A stretch of DNA of 33,999 nt from an uncultured Holophagaceae bacterium (GCA_903927605.1 CAIYNT010000229.1:1-33999), one strand, 5' to 3'. Counted from the first letter of the stretch, positions 16,233-24,533 are shown. Numbers and translations: made by a program. The notes: a model not told the origin generated them from the letters alone.

Positions 16233-17690
16233 ATGGCAAAGAAAGGAAAGCTCACTACTGCGGCTGGCGCGCCAGTCGCGGATAATCAGAATGTGCTGAC
16301 CGCCGGGAGGCGGGGTCCTCAGCTTCTTCAGGACATCTGGTTCCTGGAAAAGTTAGCGCATTTCGACCGCGAGGTGATCCCCGAGCGGCGAATGCACGCC
16401 AAGGGATCGGGCGCCTTTGGCACTTTCACCGTCACTCACGACATCACCCGCTATACGAAGGCCAAGATCTTTGCCAAGGTCGGGAAGAAGACTGACTGCT
16501 TCGTACGTTTCTCCACCGTGGCAGGCGAGCGTGGTGCAGCGGATGCCGAACGGGATATTCGCGGCTTTGCCATAAAGTTTTATACGGAGGAAGGGAATTG
16601 GGATCTCGTGGGGAACAATACGCCCGTGTTCTTTTTGAGAGACCCGTTGAAGTTCCCCGACCTGAACCATGCCGTGAAGCGCGACCCCAAGACCAACCTT
16701 CGTAGCGCCAAGAACAACTGGGACTTCTGGACTTCCCTTCCGGAGGCACTGCACCAGATCACCATCACCATGAGTGACCGGGGCATCCCGGCCTCCTACC
16801 GGCATATGCACGGCTTCGGGAGCCACACCTTCAGTTTCATCAACGCTAAGAGCGAGCGCACCTGGGTCAAGTTTCACTTCGTCTGCCAACAGGGCATCAA
16901 GAACCTCACGGATGCAGAGGCCGAAGCCATTATCGGCAAGTGCCGTGAAAGCCACCAGCGGGACCTGTTCGAGGCCATTGAACAGGGAGACTTTCCGAAG
17001 TGGAAGCTCTTCATCCAGGTGATGACTGAAGATGAGGCAAGGCAATACCCCATTGATCCCTTTGATCTGACCAAGGTTTGGCCTCACAAGGAGCACCCCC
17101 GCATCGAAGTGGGCATCATGGAACTGAACCGCAACCCCGAGAACTACTTCGCGGACGTGGAGCAGGCGGCCTTCAATCCGGCCAATGTCGTCCCCGGCAT
17201 CGGTTTCTCGCCCGACAAGATGCTCCAAGGGCGCCTCTTCTCCTATGGTGATGCCCAGCGCTACCGTCTGGGTGTGAACCACCAGATGATTCCCGTGAAT
17301 GCCCCGCGCTGCCCCTTCCACAGCTACCATCGCGATGGGCAGATGCGCGTAGATGGCAACCAGGGGGCCACCCTGGGCTATGAGCCGAACAGCTACGATG
17401 AATGGCAACAGCAGCCGGAGTTCGCCGAACCCCCTCTGGCCCTGGAAGGAGCGGCGGACCACTACGATCCCCGACCAGATTCGGACGACTGCAGCCAGGC
17501 CGGGAACCTTTTCCGGCTCATGAAGCCCGATGAGCAGCGGCGCCTCTTCGAGAACACCGCCCGGGCCATGGGGGATGCACCGAAGGAAATCAAACTCCGG
17601 CACATTGGCCACTGCCTCAAGGCAGACCCGGCCTACGGCGCTGGTATAGCCAAGGCTCTGGGCCTCCCCGCCAAAGCAGCATGCAAGTAA
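16233..17690 (+). CDS. katA: Monofunctional heme catalase
   Basis: A 485-residue small-subunit catalase that dismutates H2O2 to water and oxygen. The active-site signature [13 protein letters not shown] supplies distal His55, GNNTPVFF supplies Asn128, and [14 protein letters not shown] supplies the proximal heme ligand Tyr338. The N-terminal arm, barrel, wrapping loop and C-terminal helical domain are all full length, and there is no flavodoxin-like extension, so it is the small clade 3-like type. GGAGGG lies four bases before the ATG. The 86-base gap from rubrerythrin shows no terminator, so the two may be cotranscribed. The symbol katA follows usage for this class. Confidence 0.95.
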   Translation: MAKKGKLTTAAGAPVADNQNVLTAGRRGPQLLQDIWFLEKLAHFDREVIPERRMHAKGSGAFGTFTVTHDITRYTKAKIFAKVGKKTDCFVRFSTVAGERGAADAERDIRGFAIKFYTEEGNWDLVGNNTPVFFLRDPLKFPDLNHAVKRDPKTNLRSAKNNWDFWTSLPEALHQITITMSDRGIPASYRHMHGFGSHTFSFINAKSERTWVKFHFVCQQGIKNLTDAEAEAIIGKCRESHQRDLFEAIEQGDFPKWKLFIQVMTEDEARQYPIDPFDLTKVWPHKEHPRIEVGIMELNRNPENYFADVEQAAFNPANVVPGIGFSPDKMLQGRLFSYGDAQRYRLGVNHQMIPVNAPRCPFHSYHRDGQMRVDGNQGATLGYEPNSYDEWQQQPEFAEPPLALEGAADHYDPRPDSDDCSQAGNLFRLMKPDEQRRLFENTARAMGDAPKEIKLRHIGHCLKADPAYGAGIAKALGLPAKAACK

Positions 17691-17732
17691 GTAATTTAAA
17701 ATGGAATTTATTCCCAGATAGGATCAGCAGAT

Positions 17733-18284
17733 ATGGCAAATCTGGTATTTGACCCCGCCACAGAGCACAGCCGCTACGCTGCGAGACAGGCCTTCCTCGC
17801 CCGGCAGGCGACCCTGCGGCTGGAGTTGGCCCAGGGCATCACCTTCCAGCCCGAGACGTCTGAAAGTGTCGAAGATCAGGTCGTGGAGACCCTCTGGGCC
17901 GAAGGCATGACCCTGGAGACGGCACCCGCCGAGGACGTAGCGGAGTCCCGCGCCTCCTTCGCCGTGCTGGCGCCCCACCGCGAGCACGGTGGTCAGAGCA
18001 TCGTCGCCACCTTGTTCCTAGGCTTCCCTGACGAAGTCCGTGACGCTCGGCTGGCCGCCCTCCAGCGCTTCCCCGATCAGCTCCAGCTGGCATTGAGCGA
18101 TGGGTCCTTCGCCATGCCCGCTGTGGACCGGGGTGCGGCCGGACCCGACGACCGCCTGCCCTCGGTATTGGCCCTGCGTTATCTCATCCCGGACGGCAAG
18201 TCGATTGCCGCCCTCGTCTCCAACCACGCCGAAGTTCCCGGCCGGTGGGCCGCCCCCGTCGCCTGGACCTCCTGGTCTTCCTGA
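17733..18284 (+). CDS. Probable DUF3501-like protein
   Basis: A 183-residue cytoplasmic protein that I match only tentatively to DUF3501, a family often found beside rubrerythrin genes. Supporting patterns are a short Y-x-x-x-R-x-x-F N-terminus, the EDQVVETLWAEGM helix in the place of the family's YQIQEMLR segment, the LAP-x(8)-ATLFLGFPDE block and a late PSVLALRYLIP strand. Several usual residues are replaced, so it would be a divergent member. No membrane segment or metal motif is evident. It lies 42 bases after catalase and 9 bases before dps, with AGGA at acceptable distance from the ATG, so it belongs to the peroxide-defence transcript. Confidence 0.6.
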   Translation: MANLVFDPATEHSRYAARQAFLARQATLRLELAQGITFQPETSESVEDQVVETLWAEGMTLETAPAEDVAESRASFAVLAPHREHGGQSIVATLFLGFPDEVRDARLAALQRFPDQLQLALSDGSFAMPAVDRGAAGPDDRLPSVLALRYLIPDGKSIAALVSNHAEVPGRWAAPVAWTSWSS

Positions 18285-18293
18285 GGAGCAACC

Positions 18294-18764
18294 ATGGACA
18301 TCAATATCGGCATTCCCACCGAGGATCGCAAAGCCATTGCCGACGGCCTCTCCCGCCTGCTGGCGGACAGCTACACCCTCTATCTCAAGACCCACAATTT
18401 CCACTGGAATGTGAAGGGTCCCATGTTCCAGACCTTGCACCTGCTGTTCGAAACCCAGTACACCGAGTTGGCCCTGGCCGTGGATCTGGTGGCAGAGCGC
18501 ATCCGGGCCCTGGATTACCCTGCCCCTGGTACCTATGCGGAATTCGCGAAGCTGTCCAGCATCCGAGAGCCCAAGGGGGTGCCCAAGGCTACAGCCATGA
18601 TCAAGGAACTGGTCGAAGGCCAGGAGGCCGTCGTCCGAACCGCCCGCTCGATCTTCCCCCTGGTGGACAAGGTGGGGGATGAACCCACAGCCGACCTGCT
18701 CACCCAGCGCATGCAGGTCCACGAGAAGAACGCATGGATGCTGCGCAGCCTTCTTGAAGATTGA
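18294..18764 (+). CDS. dps: Dps-family ferroxidase/DNA-protection protein
   Basis: A 156-residue member of the Dps ferritin family. Twelve subunits form a shell that oxidises Fe(II) with H2O2 and stores the iron, which prevents Fenton chemistry. The inter-subunit ferroxidase ligands are all visible: His37 in NFHWNVKGPMF, His49, Glu53 in LHLLFE, and Asp64 and Glu68 in VDLVAERI. The E. coli equivalents are His51, His63, Asp67, Asp78 and Glu82, so only an Asp-to-Glu change is seen. There is no Lys-rich N-terminal tail, so direct DNA binding is doubtful. GAGGAG lies five bases before the ATG, and the gap from the previous gene is nine bases. Confidence 0.95.
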   Translation: MDINIGIPTEDRKAIADGLSRLLADSYTLYLKTHNFHWNVKGPMFQTLHLLFETQYTELALAVDLVAERIRALDYPAPGTYAEFAKLSSIREPKGVPKATAMIKELVEGQEAVVRTARSIFPLVDKVGDEPTADLLTQRMQVHEKNAWMLRSLLED

Positions 18765-18811
18765 TCTGGACCGGGATATGCCCGGCTCCTCGGAATAATC
18801 CGCCAGAGATG

Positions 18812-18840
18812 ATTCATAAACTCGACTTTTTTGGTAAACT
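18812..18840 (+). promoter_or_regulatory. Superoxide dismutase promoter with rbr-like operator
   Basis: A candidate promoter reads TTCATA (18813-18818), 16 bases, TAAACT (18835-18840), each hexamer matching consensus at four of six positions. The spacer holds the same block as the rubrerythrin promoter: 18812-18828 is identical to 15603-15619 at 14 of 17 positions and centres on CTCGAC. The palindrome is weaker here. A small GC hairpin (CCGGG/CCCGG, 18771-18785) after dps could attenuate transcription but has no U-run. Confidence 0.45.
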
Positions 18841-18875
18841 ACTGCTCCGCGCGCTGCGCTGCCAAGGAGATGACC

Positions 18876-19454
18876 ATGGCCTACGATGCCAAGAACTATG
18901 ACCACCTGAAGGGCGGCAAGGTGAAAGGCCTGAGCGATGCCCAGCTGGATCAGCATTTCACGTTGTACAAGGGCTATGTGGCTAAGTACAACGAGATCGA
19001 GGAGAAGCTGGCGGCCATCGACAATGGCAAGTCCAACTACTCATTCAACGAGTACAGCGAGCTCAAGCGCCGTCAGGCGGTACCTTTCAATGGCACCTTC
19101 CTGCACGAGCTCTACTTTGAAAACCTGGGAGCGGACAGTGAAGTCAGCGCCGGGCTGAAGGCTGCCATGGAGGCTCAGGGCGGCAAGGACAAGCTGGTAG
19201 CCGATCTCAAGGCTACCGCCCTCTGTGGCCCGGGTTGGGCCCTCCTGACCCGCAACCGTCGCGACGGCAAGCTGCACACCTATTTTATCGCCGAGCACCA
19301 CTTGGGCCTCCCCATCGAGCAGGACATCCTGCTGGTGCTGGACAGCTGGGAGCACGCGTTCATGGTGGATTACGGCATCGCCCGCGCGAAGTACCTCGAC
19401 GTATTTGTCGAGAACATCAAATGGAGTGAGGTCAGTAAACGCTTCGGGAAATAG
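18876..19454 (+). CDS. sod: Iron/manganese superoxide dismutase, divergent subfamily
   Basis: A 192-residue Fe/Mn-family SOD, dismutating superoxide in the cytoplasm. Likely metal ligands are His27 (DQHFTLYKGYV), His77 (FNGTFLHELYF), Asp156 and His160 (DSWEHAF). The Asp-x-Trp-Glu-His block is canonical, but the second ligand region differs from the usual FNNAAQVWNH or NNAGGHxNH, so the outer-sphere Gln and neighbours that tune the metal are not where standard enzymes have them. I recall similar HFTLYQGYV-type sequences in other anaerobes and delta-proteobacteria. Metal preference cannot be read from the sequence. AAGGAG precedes ATG 18876; the open frame 5' of it lies in the promoter. Confidence 0.9.
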   Translation: MAYDAKNYDHLKGGKVKGLSDAQLDQHFTLYKGYVAKYNEIEEKLAAIDNGKSNYSFNEYSELKRRQAVPFNGTFLHELYFENLGADSEVSAGLKAAMEAQGGKDKLVADLKATALCGPGWALLTRNRRDGKLHTYFIAEHHLGLPIEQDILLVLDSWEHAFMVDYGIARAKYLDVFVENIKWSEVSKRFGK

Positions 19455-19609
19455 GGCGCGGCGGACTTTCGCCTCTTGCCGCATGCTCAAGGTCGGGCTC
19501 CCGGTTGGGGGCCCGTCTGTTTGCACCCATTCCCCTGTCCCTACATCCAGTACCCGGAAGCCGGCGTATCCATCTGTGTCCATCCTTGGGGTGGATAAAT
19601 CACCAAGAT

Positions 19610-19624
19610 CCGGACCTGGTCCGG
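19610..19624. promoter_or_regulatory. Perfect 15-base palindrome before the phosphoesterase gene
   Basis: CCGGACC-T-GGTCCGG is a perfect inverted repeat with 7-base arms and one central base. It ends four bases before the GGAGGG ribosome-binding site of the metallophosphoesterase. Bound protein or RNA pairing here could block transcription or translation. The remainder of the 182-base gap 19455-19636 shows no gene; I did not find an ECF-type GGAAC/CGTC promoter in it. Confidence 0.45.
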
Positions 19625-19636
19625 TAGGAGGGACGC

Positions 19637-20587
19637 ATGGGATCACAGATGGATCGGCTGACGTTCTTAAGGGTCATGGGAATCGGTGGCGCGGTGTTCG
19701 CCACGGGTCTTCCAGGATTCTCGGAGGCACTAGGGCCCACGGGGGGGGCGAAGCTTTCGGACTTCTACTTCGTGCAGCTGTCGGACACCCACTGGGGTTT
19801 CGAGGGACCCAAGGCCAACCCGGATGCAACAGGCACCCTGGGTAAGGCCATCGATGCGGTGAACGCTCTCGATCCGCAGCCGGATTTCGTCATCTTCACG
19901 GGCGATCTCACCCACATTACGGATGACCCTACCGTCCGCCGCAAACGAATGGAGGAGTTCAAGCAGCAGGTGGGCCGGTTGCGAGTCAGGCAGGTGCGAT
20001 TCCTGCCCGGAGAGCACGATGCCGCAGGGGATCACGGGGAGATCTATCGGGAATTCTTCGGGACTTCACGCTATGCCTTCGCTCACAAGGGTGTTCACTT
20101 CCTCGCCCTGGACAACGTCTCCCAGCAAGGTTCCATCCTGGGTGATGAGCAACTGAAGTGGCTGGCCGGGGAGTTGGCCCAGATACCCAAGAACGAGCCT
20201 CTGGTGGTCTTCGCGCATCGGCCGCTCTTCGACCTCTATCCCGACTGGGACTGGACCACCACGGACGGCCAAAAGGCCATCGATCTCTTGATGGGGCACC
20301 GCTTCGTGACGGTGTTCTACGGGCACATCCACCAAGAGAATCACCACCTCACGGGCCACATTCCGCACCACTCGGCCACCTCATTGATCTTTCCGCTGCC
20401 GGCCCCGGGTTCCATGCCCAAACGGGCCCCGATCCCTTGGGATCCGGCCCATCCCTATCAGGGCCTCGGCTACCGCCAGATCCGCACCCAACCGGCCCAG
20501 CTGAGGACTGGAGAAGGTCAGGGATTCCTGGCCCTTTCCGAAAAGGCCTTGGCTGAGCCCATGAAAAGCGCGGGGGCGCCTGCATGA
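19637..20587 (+). CDS. Calcineurin-like metallophosphoesterase, exported
   Basis: A 316-residue binuclear metallophosphoesterase. Motifs occur in order: LSDTHWG (Asp50, His52), FTGDLTH (Asp90), GEHD (125-128), FAHRPLF (His194) and GHIHQENHH (His230, His232). The third motif reads GEHD where nearly all relatives have GNHD, so the metal-bridging Asn is replaced by Glu. The N-terminus MDRLTFLRVMGIGGAVFATG has the form of a Tat leader (usually RRxFL), but only one Arg remains, so Sec export or anchoring is possible. GGAGGG lies four bases before the ATG. It overlaps the Rieske gene by ATGA and is probably its partner. The substrate is unknown. Confidence 0.85.
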   Translation: MGSQMDRLTFLRVMGIGGAVFATGLPGFSEALGPTGGAKLSDFYFVQLSDTHWGFEGPKANPDATGTLGKAIDAVNALDPQPDFVIFTGDLTHITDDPTVRRKRMEEFKQQVGRLRVRQVRFLPGEHDAAGDHGEIYREFFGTSRYAFAHKGVHFLALDNVSQQGSILGDEQLKWLAGELAQIPKNEPLVVFAHRPLFDLYPDWDWTTTDGQKAIDLLMGHRFVTVFYGHIHQENHHLTGHIPHHSATSLIFPLPAPGSMPKRAPIPWDPAHPYQGLGYRQIRTQPAQLRTGEGQGFLALSEKALAEPMKSAGAPA

Positions 20588-21048
20588 CACCGGGACGATT
20601 CCTCGAATCGCCCTCTCGAAGGTCGTTCTGTGTCTCCCTCGGGGCCTTGACTGCAGCCGCCGCGCTTCGCGGAGCTGCCCAGATACCTGGCACTCAAGAA
20701 AGGCCGCTGGACCCTCATCCTCTCAAACTCACAGAGGTCACCCGCTCCGAGATGGTCCCCGGGAAGGTTCTGGATTTCCGGAAGCTCGGAGCCTTTTTCC
20801 TGCTGGCGGATGAGAAGGGGATCTACGCCTTGTCGGCCATCTGCACCCACCTCGGTTGCACCGTCCACGCCGAAGGGGACTCTGGCTTCGGCTGCCCCTG
20901 CCACGACAGCGCCTACGATCTCCATGGAGAGGTGACCCAGGGGCCTGCCAAACGCCACCTCGGTCATCTGGAGGTGCGGGAGACCGATCCGACTGGACAG
21001 CTGCTGGTGGACATCTCCACCAGCGTTCCCCAGGAAACCCGGCTTTGA
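20584..21048 (+). CDS. Rieske 2Fe-2S protein with Tat signal, bc1-like
   Basis: A 154-residue Rieske protein. The cluster ligands are Cys87 and His89 (CTHLGC) and Cys104 and His107 (CPCH). Cys92 and Cys106 sit where high-potential bc1/b6f Rieske proteins have their stabilising disulfide, so this is closer to a respiratory or electron-transfer type than to oxygenase ferredoxins. An N-terminal SRRSFCVSLGAL twin-arginine leader (Arg12, Arg13) implies folded export. It begins in ATGA overlap with the upstream phosphoesterase. No cytochrome b or c1 gene is nearby, so it is not part of a standard bc1 operon. The electron partner is unknown. Confidence 0.92.
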   Translation: MTPGRFLESPSRRSFCVSLGALTAAAALRGAAQIPGTQERPLDPHPLKLTEVTRSEMVPGKVLDFRKLGAFFLLADEKGIYALSAICTHLGCTVHAEGDSGFGCPCHDSAYDLHGEVTQGPAKRHLGHLEVRETDPTGQLLVDISTSVPQETRL

Positions 21049-21110
21049 GCCACTCGGGGCGCCCACGAGGACTGGCCAGATAGCGCCAGAGGATCGAGGA
21101 TTGAACCACG

Positions 21111-22169
21111 ATGTCCACCACAACCCCCCACGCCGCGCCCGGCCCTCTCGGTGAGGAGGACACTGTCCTGGTACGGCGAGTCTTGGAGGGTCATGAAGAA
21201 GCCCTCCAACAGCTGCATCGGCGCTACGCGCCCCTGGTCTTCCACTTGGCCTGCCGGGCTCTTGATCGCGCCGCAGCCGAAGAGATCGTCCAGGACACCT
21301 TCCTCGCTGTCTGGCGTCGCGCCGCCGATTTTGATCCCACCCGGGGATCTTTCCGCACCTGGCTCCTGAGTATCGGGCGCCACCGGATGCTGGATGAGCT
21401 GCGGTCCCGGTCCCGGCGTCCCCAGGCAACGGGTGATCTGCAGCTTGACCAGGCGGCTCTGTCGGCGGAGGAGCCGCTTCCCGATGAGACCCTGTGGTTG
21501 GAATACCAACGAGATGTGGTGTCCGAGGCCCTCGCAGCTCTCCCCGAACCCCAGCGCGCAGCCCTGCGGCTGGCCTTCTTCGCGGACCTCACCCACGAGG
21601 AGGTGGCTAGGGCGCTGAAGGTACCTCTGGGCACCGCCAAGACCCGGATCCGCAGCGGCCTCAGGCTCCTGGAGCGCCACTTGGGGGGACTGGTGGCTGC
21701 CCTGATCCTCGCCCTTGCTGGCACCGGCTCCTGGCTCTATCGCCTACATGCCACCAAGGATCTCCAGGCGGGACGGGCCCTGCACCTGCTGTCGGACAGT
21801 CAGACCAAAGCCCTCCGCCTGGTTCCAGGTGGCGCTGTTACTTCTCCAGAGACCGGAATGCACGCCACCTTCCGGAGTGCCCTGGGATCGGACCTCGCGG
21901 TGCTGACCTTGACACGCTTCCCGGATCCACCCCGCGGAGCCCACTACGTGCTATGGATCCGCAACACCCAGGGCTGGCGGCATCTGGACCTGCATGAGCC
22001 TGATCGCGAGGGCAAGGCCCTCCAGATCCTCGAAGGCCAGGGGCTTGTTGAGGCCTGGCCCCTGGAACTCCGCATCACCCAAGAAACCCAACCGACTGAC
22101 CGGCCTTCAGAGCCGGGGCTGGCGGCCTGGCAGCAAGCGTCCCACCTGGATCAACCGGCGCTCCCCTGA
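21111..22169 (+). CDS. ECF sigma factor fused to a membrane helix and RskA-like anti-sigma domain
   Basis: A 352-residue fusion. Residues about 33-103 are sigma region 2 (FDPTRGSFRTWLLSIGRHRM and following) and about 141-190 region 4 (PEPQRAALRLAFFADLTHEE, GTAKTRIRSGL). One hydrophobic helix at about 191-212 (GGLVAALILALAGTGSWLY) comes next, and then about 120 residues that resemble the extracytoplasmic part of RskA-type anti-sigma factors (LAVLTLTRFPDPPRGAHYVLW as the diagnostic stretch, here about 262-282). It appears to be a sigma factor that carries its own membrane tether and sensor domain. The ATG has GAGGA about ten bases upstream. It overlaps the next gene's end by 19 bases, tail to tail. 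Confidence 0.85.
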   Translation: MSTTTPHAAPGPLGEEDTVLVRRVLEGHEEALQQLHRRYAPLVFHLACRALDRAAAEEIVQDTFLAVWRRAADFDPTRGSFRTWLLSIGRHRMLDELRSRSRRPQATGDLQLDQAALSAEEPLPDETLWLEYQRDVVSEALAALPEPQRAALRLAFFADLTHEEVARALKVPLGTAKTRIRSGLRLLERHLGGLVAALILALAGTGSWLYRLHATKDLQAGRALHLLSDSQTKALRLVPGGAVTSPETGMHATFRSALGSDLAVLTLTRFPDPPRGAHYVLWIRNTQGWRHLDLHEPDREGKALQILEGQGLVEAWPLELRITQETQPTDRPSEPGLAAWQQASHLDQPALP

Positions 22170-23197
22170 GCAGACCGGGAGGATCTCAGTACGGCTCTGA
22201 AGACTTCCTCCACCCCCTGGGCATCGAGACCGGCATCAGCCGCCCAAGTGCGGCGGGCCTGCAGCTGGGCAGCTTCGCGCTCAGGGTCGTGAACGGGCAG
22301 GTTCAGCTCGGCCTTGGCACGGCCCGCACGGAGCACCAGTTCGGTGCGGCGGGCCAGCAGGGCGACCAGTTCCTGGTCCAGGGCATCGATGTGGTTGCGG
22401 GCCTCCTGCAGGGCAGGAGAGCGCGTGCCCAAGTCGGGGATGGACAGCTGCTCACCCCCACCGGTCTCGGCCGCTTCCGCGAGACTCCGGTGAATGGCTG
22501 ACAGCGCCTCCAGCAGGCCTTCGCGGGCCCCACTGGCAAAGGGATTCTCGTTCTGAAGGGCGGCGAAGAGGTGGCCGGCGTCCTCCCGCACGGATTCGAG
22601 GGTGCGGGCGATGGCATGGAAGGAGGGGGGCGTGAAGGGCAGCTCGGCTCCGGCGCCCACGGCCAGGAGCCCCTTGGCGATGAAGAAGGTGAGGGCATGG
22701 GTGGTGGCCATCACGCGGTCGTGGTCCTCGGGGCTCTGGCGCAGCACTTCGCAGCCCAGGCTGTGGAACAGCCGCTCGGCCAGCTCGGCGGCGGCGGGAT
22801 GCCGGGGTGAAACGCACAGCACCACACGCAGGGGCCGCTCGGCGCGCGCCAGGCTGACGGGACCGAAGAGCGGATGGGTTCCCGCATGGGGAATGGCTGC
22901 GCCGAGATGCTCCTCTAGGAGAGCGCAGGGACCCACCTTCACGCTGCCCACATCAAAAACGAGATGGCTCGGATTCAGGAAGGGACGCAGATCCCGCAGG
23001 ACGCCGGCCAGCGCGGGTACGGGCACCGCCAGCGCCAGGACTTCCTGTCCGTCCACCAGATCCCGGGCACTGACCACCCGATGCTCTTCGGGAATCTCAG
23101 TGACCGGGTCCCAGGCCCGATAGGCGTGGCCCGCCTCGCGGAGCAACGCACCCAGCGCCCTCCCGAAGCGGCCATAACCCAGGATGCCGATGCGCAT
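22151..23197 (-). CDS. tyrA: Prephenate dehydrogenase-chorismate mutase fusion (PDH first)
   Basis: A 348-residue bifunctional enzyme of tyrosine synthesis. Residues 1 to about 255 are a prephenate dehydrogenase with the Rossmann motif GYGRFG (7-12), DVGSVK (about 82-87) and HAGTHPLFGP (104-113). Residues about 262-348 are an AroQ-type chorismate mutase (NHIDALDQELVALLARRTEL, AGRAK, VHDPERE). E. coli TyrA has the opposite order, with mutase first. GGAG lies five bases before ATG 23197; the reading frame extends further 5' but enters the thioredoxin gene. The gene follows the ars operon by 26 bases and may be read through from it. Confidence 0.92.
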   Translation of the reverse strand: MRIGILGYGRFGRALGALLREAGHAYRAWDPVTEIPEEHRVVSARDLVDGQEVLALAVPVPALAGVLRDLRPFLNPSHLVFDVGSVKVGPCALLEEHLGAAIPHAGTHPLFGPVSLARAERPLRVVLCVSPRHPAAAELAERLFHSLGCEVLRQSPEDHDRVMATTHALTFFIAKGLLAVGAGAELPFTPPSFHAIARTLESVREDAGHLFAALQNENPFASGAREGLLEALSAIHRSLAEAAETGGGEQLSIPDLGTRSPALQEARNHIDALDQELVALLARRTELVLRAGRAKAELNLPVHDPEREAAQLQARRTWAADAGLDAQGVEEVFRAVLRSSRSAQGSAG

Positions 23198-23223
23198 GAA
23201 ATCTCCGCGGACAGGAGGCCATC

Positions 23224-23454
23224 CTACCGCAGGAGGTCCTGGATGGCCGCCACACTGGGCACCTGGCCCTGGCATTTCACCACACCATCGACCACGAGTC
23301 CCGGTGTGGACATCACCCCGCGGGCCACGATGTCCGGATACTCGGTGATCTTCGCCAGAGTGAAGGCCAACCCCAGACCCTTCGCAGCCTCCTCGGTCCG
23401 CTCGGCCAGTAGCTTGCACTTGGCACAACCGCTGCCCAGCACTTCAATCTTCAT
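23224..23454 (-). CDS. Small redox-active-disulfide thioredoxin (MTH895-type)
   Basis: A 76-residue mini-thioredoxin of the redox-active disulfide family (thioredoxin_3). The N-terminal beta strand leads to GSGCAKC, the CxxC redox site (Cys10 and Cys13), followed by a short helix and a STPGLVVDG cis-Pro loop. AGGAG lies five bases before ATG 23454. It is eight bases behind the ArsP-like permease, and ars operons of other bacteria often pair such thioredoxins with permeases of this kind. It could supply electrons to ArsC, but that is inferred from position. Confidence 0.92.
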   Translation of the reverse strand: MKIEVLGSGCAKCKLLAERTEEAAKGLGLAFTLAKITEYPDIVARGVMSTPGLVVDGVVKCQGQVPSVAAIQDLLR

Positions 23455-23462
23455 GTCAACTC

Positions 23463-24533
23463 CTACATCAGCACGTTGAATAGAAAGCCCACCAGCACGA
23501 TGCCCACGGTGACCACACTGAGGAAGATCGCCAGGAGGGTGGGGCGCATGACCTTCCGCAGGATCACGGATTCGGGTAGGGACAGCCCGGTGACGGCCAT
23601 CATGAAGGCCAGGGCTGTTCCCAGGGCCGCACCCTTGGCCAGCAACACCTGCACGATGGGAATGATGCCCGCGGCATTGGCATAGAGCGGCACACCAATC
23701 AGTACAGCCAGCGGGACGCTCCACCAGGCCGACTTGCCCATGAATCGTGCCATGAATTCGGCCGGAACATATCCATGCAGGAACGCCCCCACTGCAATGC
23801 CCGCTAGGACATAGGGCCACACCTTCCCCACGATGTCTTTCGTCGCCTGGATCGCCAGCTCCAGGCGGACCGCGAGGCTCGATGGCCCGGCCGAAGCCAC
23901 GGAGGCCTCAAAGGGGATTTCCATCACCCACGGCTCCAGATGCCTCTCCAGGCGGAGCTTTCCGATGACCCAGCCGGATAGGAATGCCACCGCTACCCCA
24001 GTCAGGGTGTAGATCAGGGCGATGCGCCACCCGAAGAGGCTGAGCAGCAGGAATAGGGCGACCTCGTTCACCATGGGTGCCGAGACGAGAAAGCTGAAGG
24101 TCGCGCCGAGGGGTACCCCGACGCGCACGAAGCCGATGAAGAGTGGCACGGCCGAGCAGGAGCAGAAGGGCGTGGCGATACCCAGCAGGGCGGCCAGCAG
24201 GTTGCTCCAGGCTCCCGTGCGCCGGGCCAGCAGGTCGCGGGTGCGCTCGGGGCTCAGGAAGGTCTGCACGAAGCTCACGCCCAGCACCACGAGTCCAAGG
24301 AGCATCAGCACCTTCGGTCCGTCATAGGCGAAGAAGGCCACGGCCTCCCCCAATCGGCTGCCAATTTGCAGACCCATGGCACGGAAGGTCAGCCAGTCCG
24401 CCGTAGGTTTCAGGCCCAGGTAGAGCACGAACCAAGCCGGGAGGGCCACCAGCAGCCACCCTCCCGATTTCCAGAACCCCTGGCGCGGTTCTGGGGAAAC
24501 GGGGGTCTCGCAGGCACACGAAGGAGGGTTCAT
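23463..24533 (-). CDS. Predicted permease, ArsP/DUF318 family
   Basis: A 356-residue polytopic membrane protein of the ArsP/DUF318 permease family. The signature [20 protein letters not shown] has the conserved Cys pair (124 and 126), followed by [15 protein letters not shown] and the second-half [14 protein letters not shown]. Experimentally studied ArsP proteins export trivalent organoarsenicals such as methylarsenite. Other family members are of unknown use. The N-terminus carries CAC, an extra Cys pair (6 and 8). The ATG overlaps the arsC stop (ATGA), so the two are coupled, and the small thioredoxin follows eight bases later. Confidence 0.88.
   Translation of the reverse strand: MNPPSCACETPVSPEPRQGFWKSGGWLLVALPAWFVLYLGLKPTADWLTFRAMGLQIGSRLGEAVAFFAYDGPKVLMLLGLVVLGVSFVQTFLSPERTRDLLARRTGAWSNLLAALLGIATPFCSCSAVPLFIGFVRVGVPLGATFSFLVSAPMVNEVALFLLLSLFGWRIALIYTLTGVAVAFLSGWVIGKLRLERHLEPWVMEIPFEASVASAGPSSLAVRLELAIQATKDIVGKVWPYVLAGIAVGAFLHGYVPAEFMARFMGKSAWWSVPLAVLIGVPLYANAAGIIPIVQVLLAKGAALGTALAFMMAVTGLSLPESVILRKVMRPTLLAIFLSVVTVGIVLVGFLFNVLM

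Noticed and set aside
18771..18785. Hairpin CCGGG/CCCGG after dps as a terminator
   Set aside because: Only five base pairs and no U-run.
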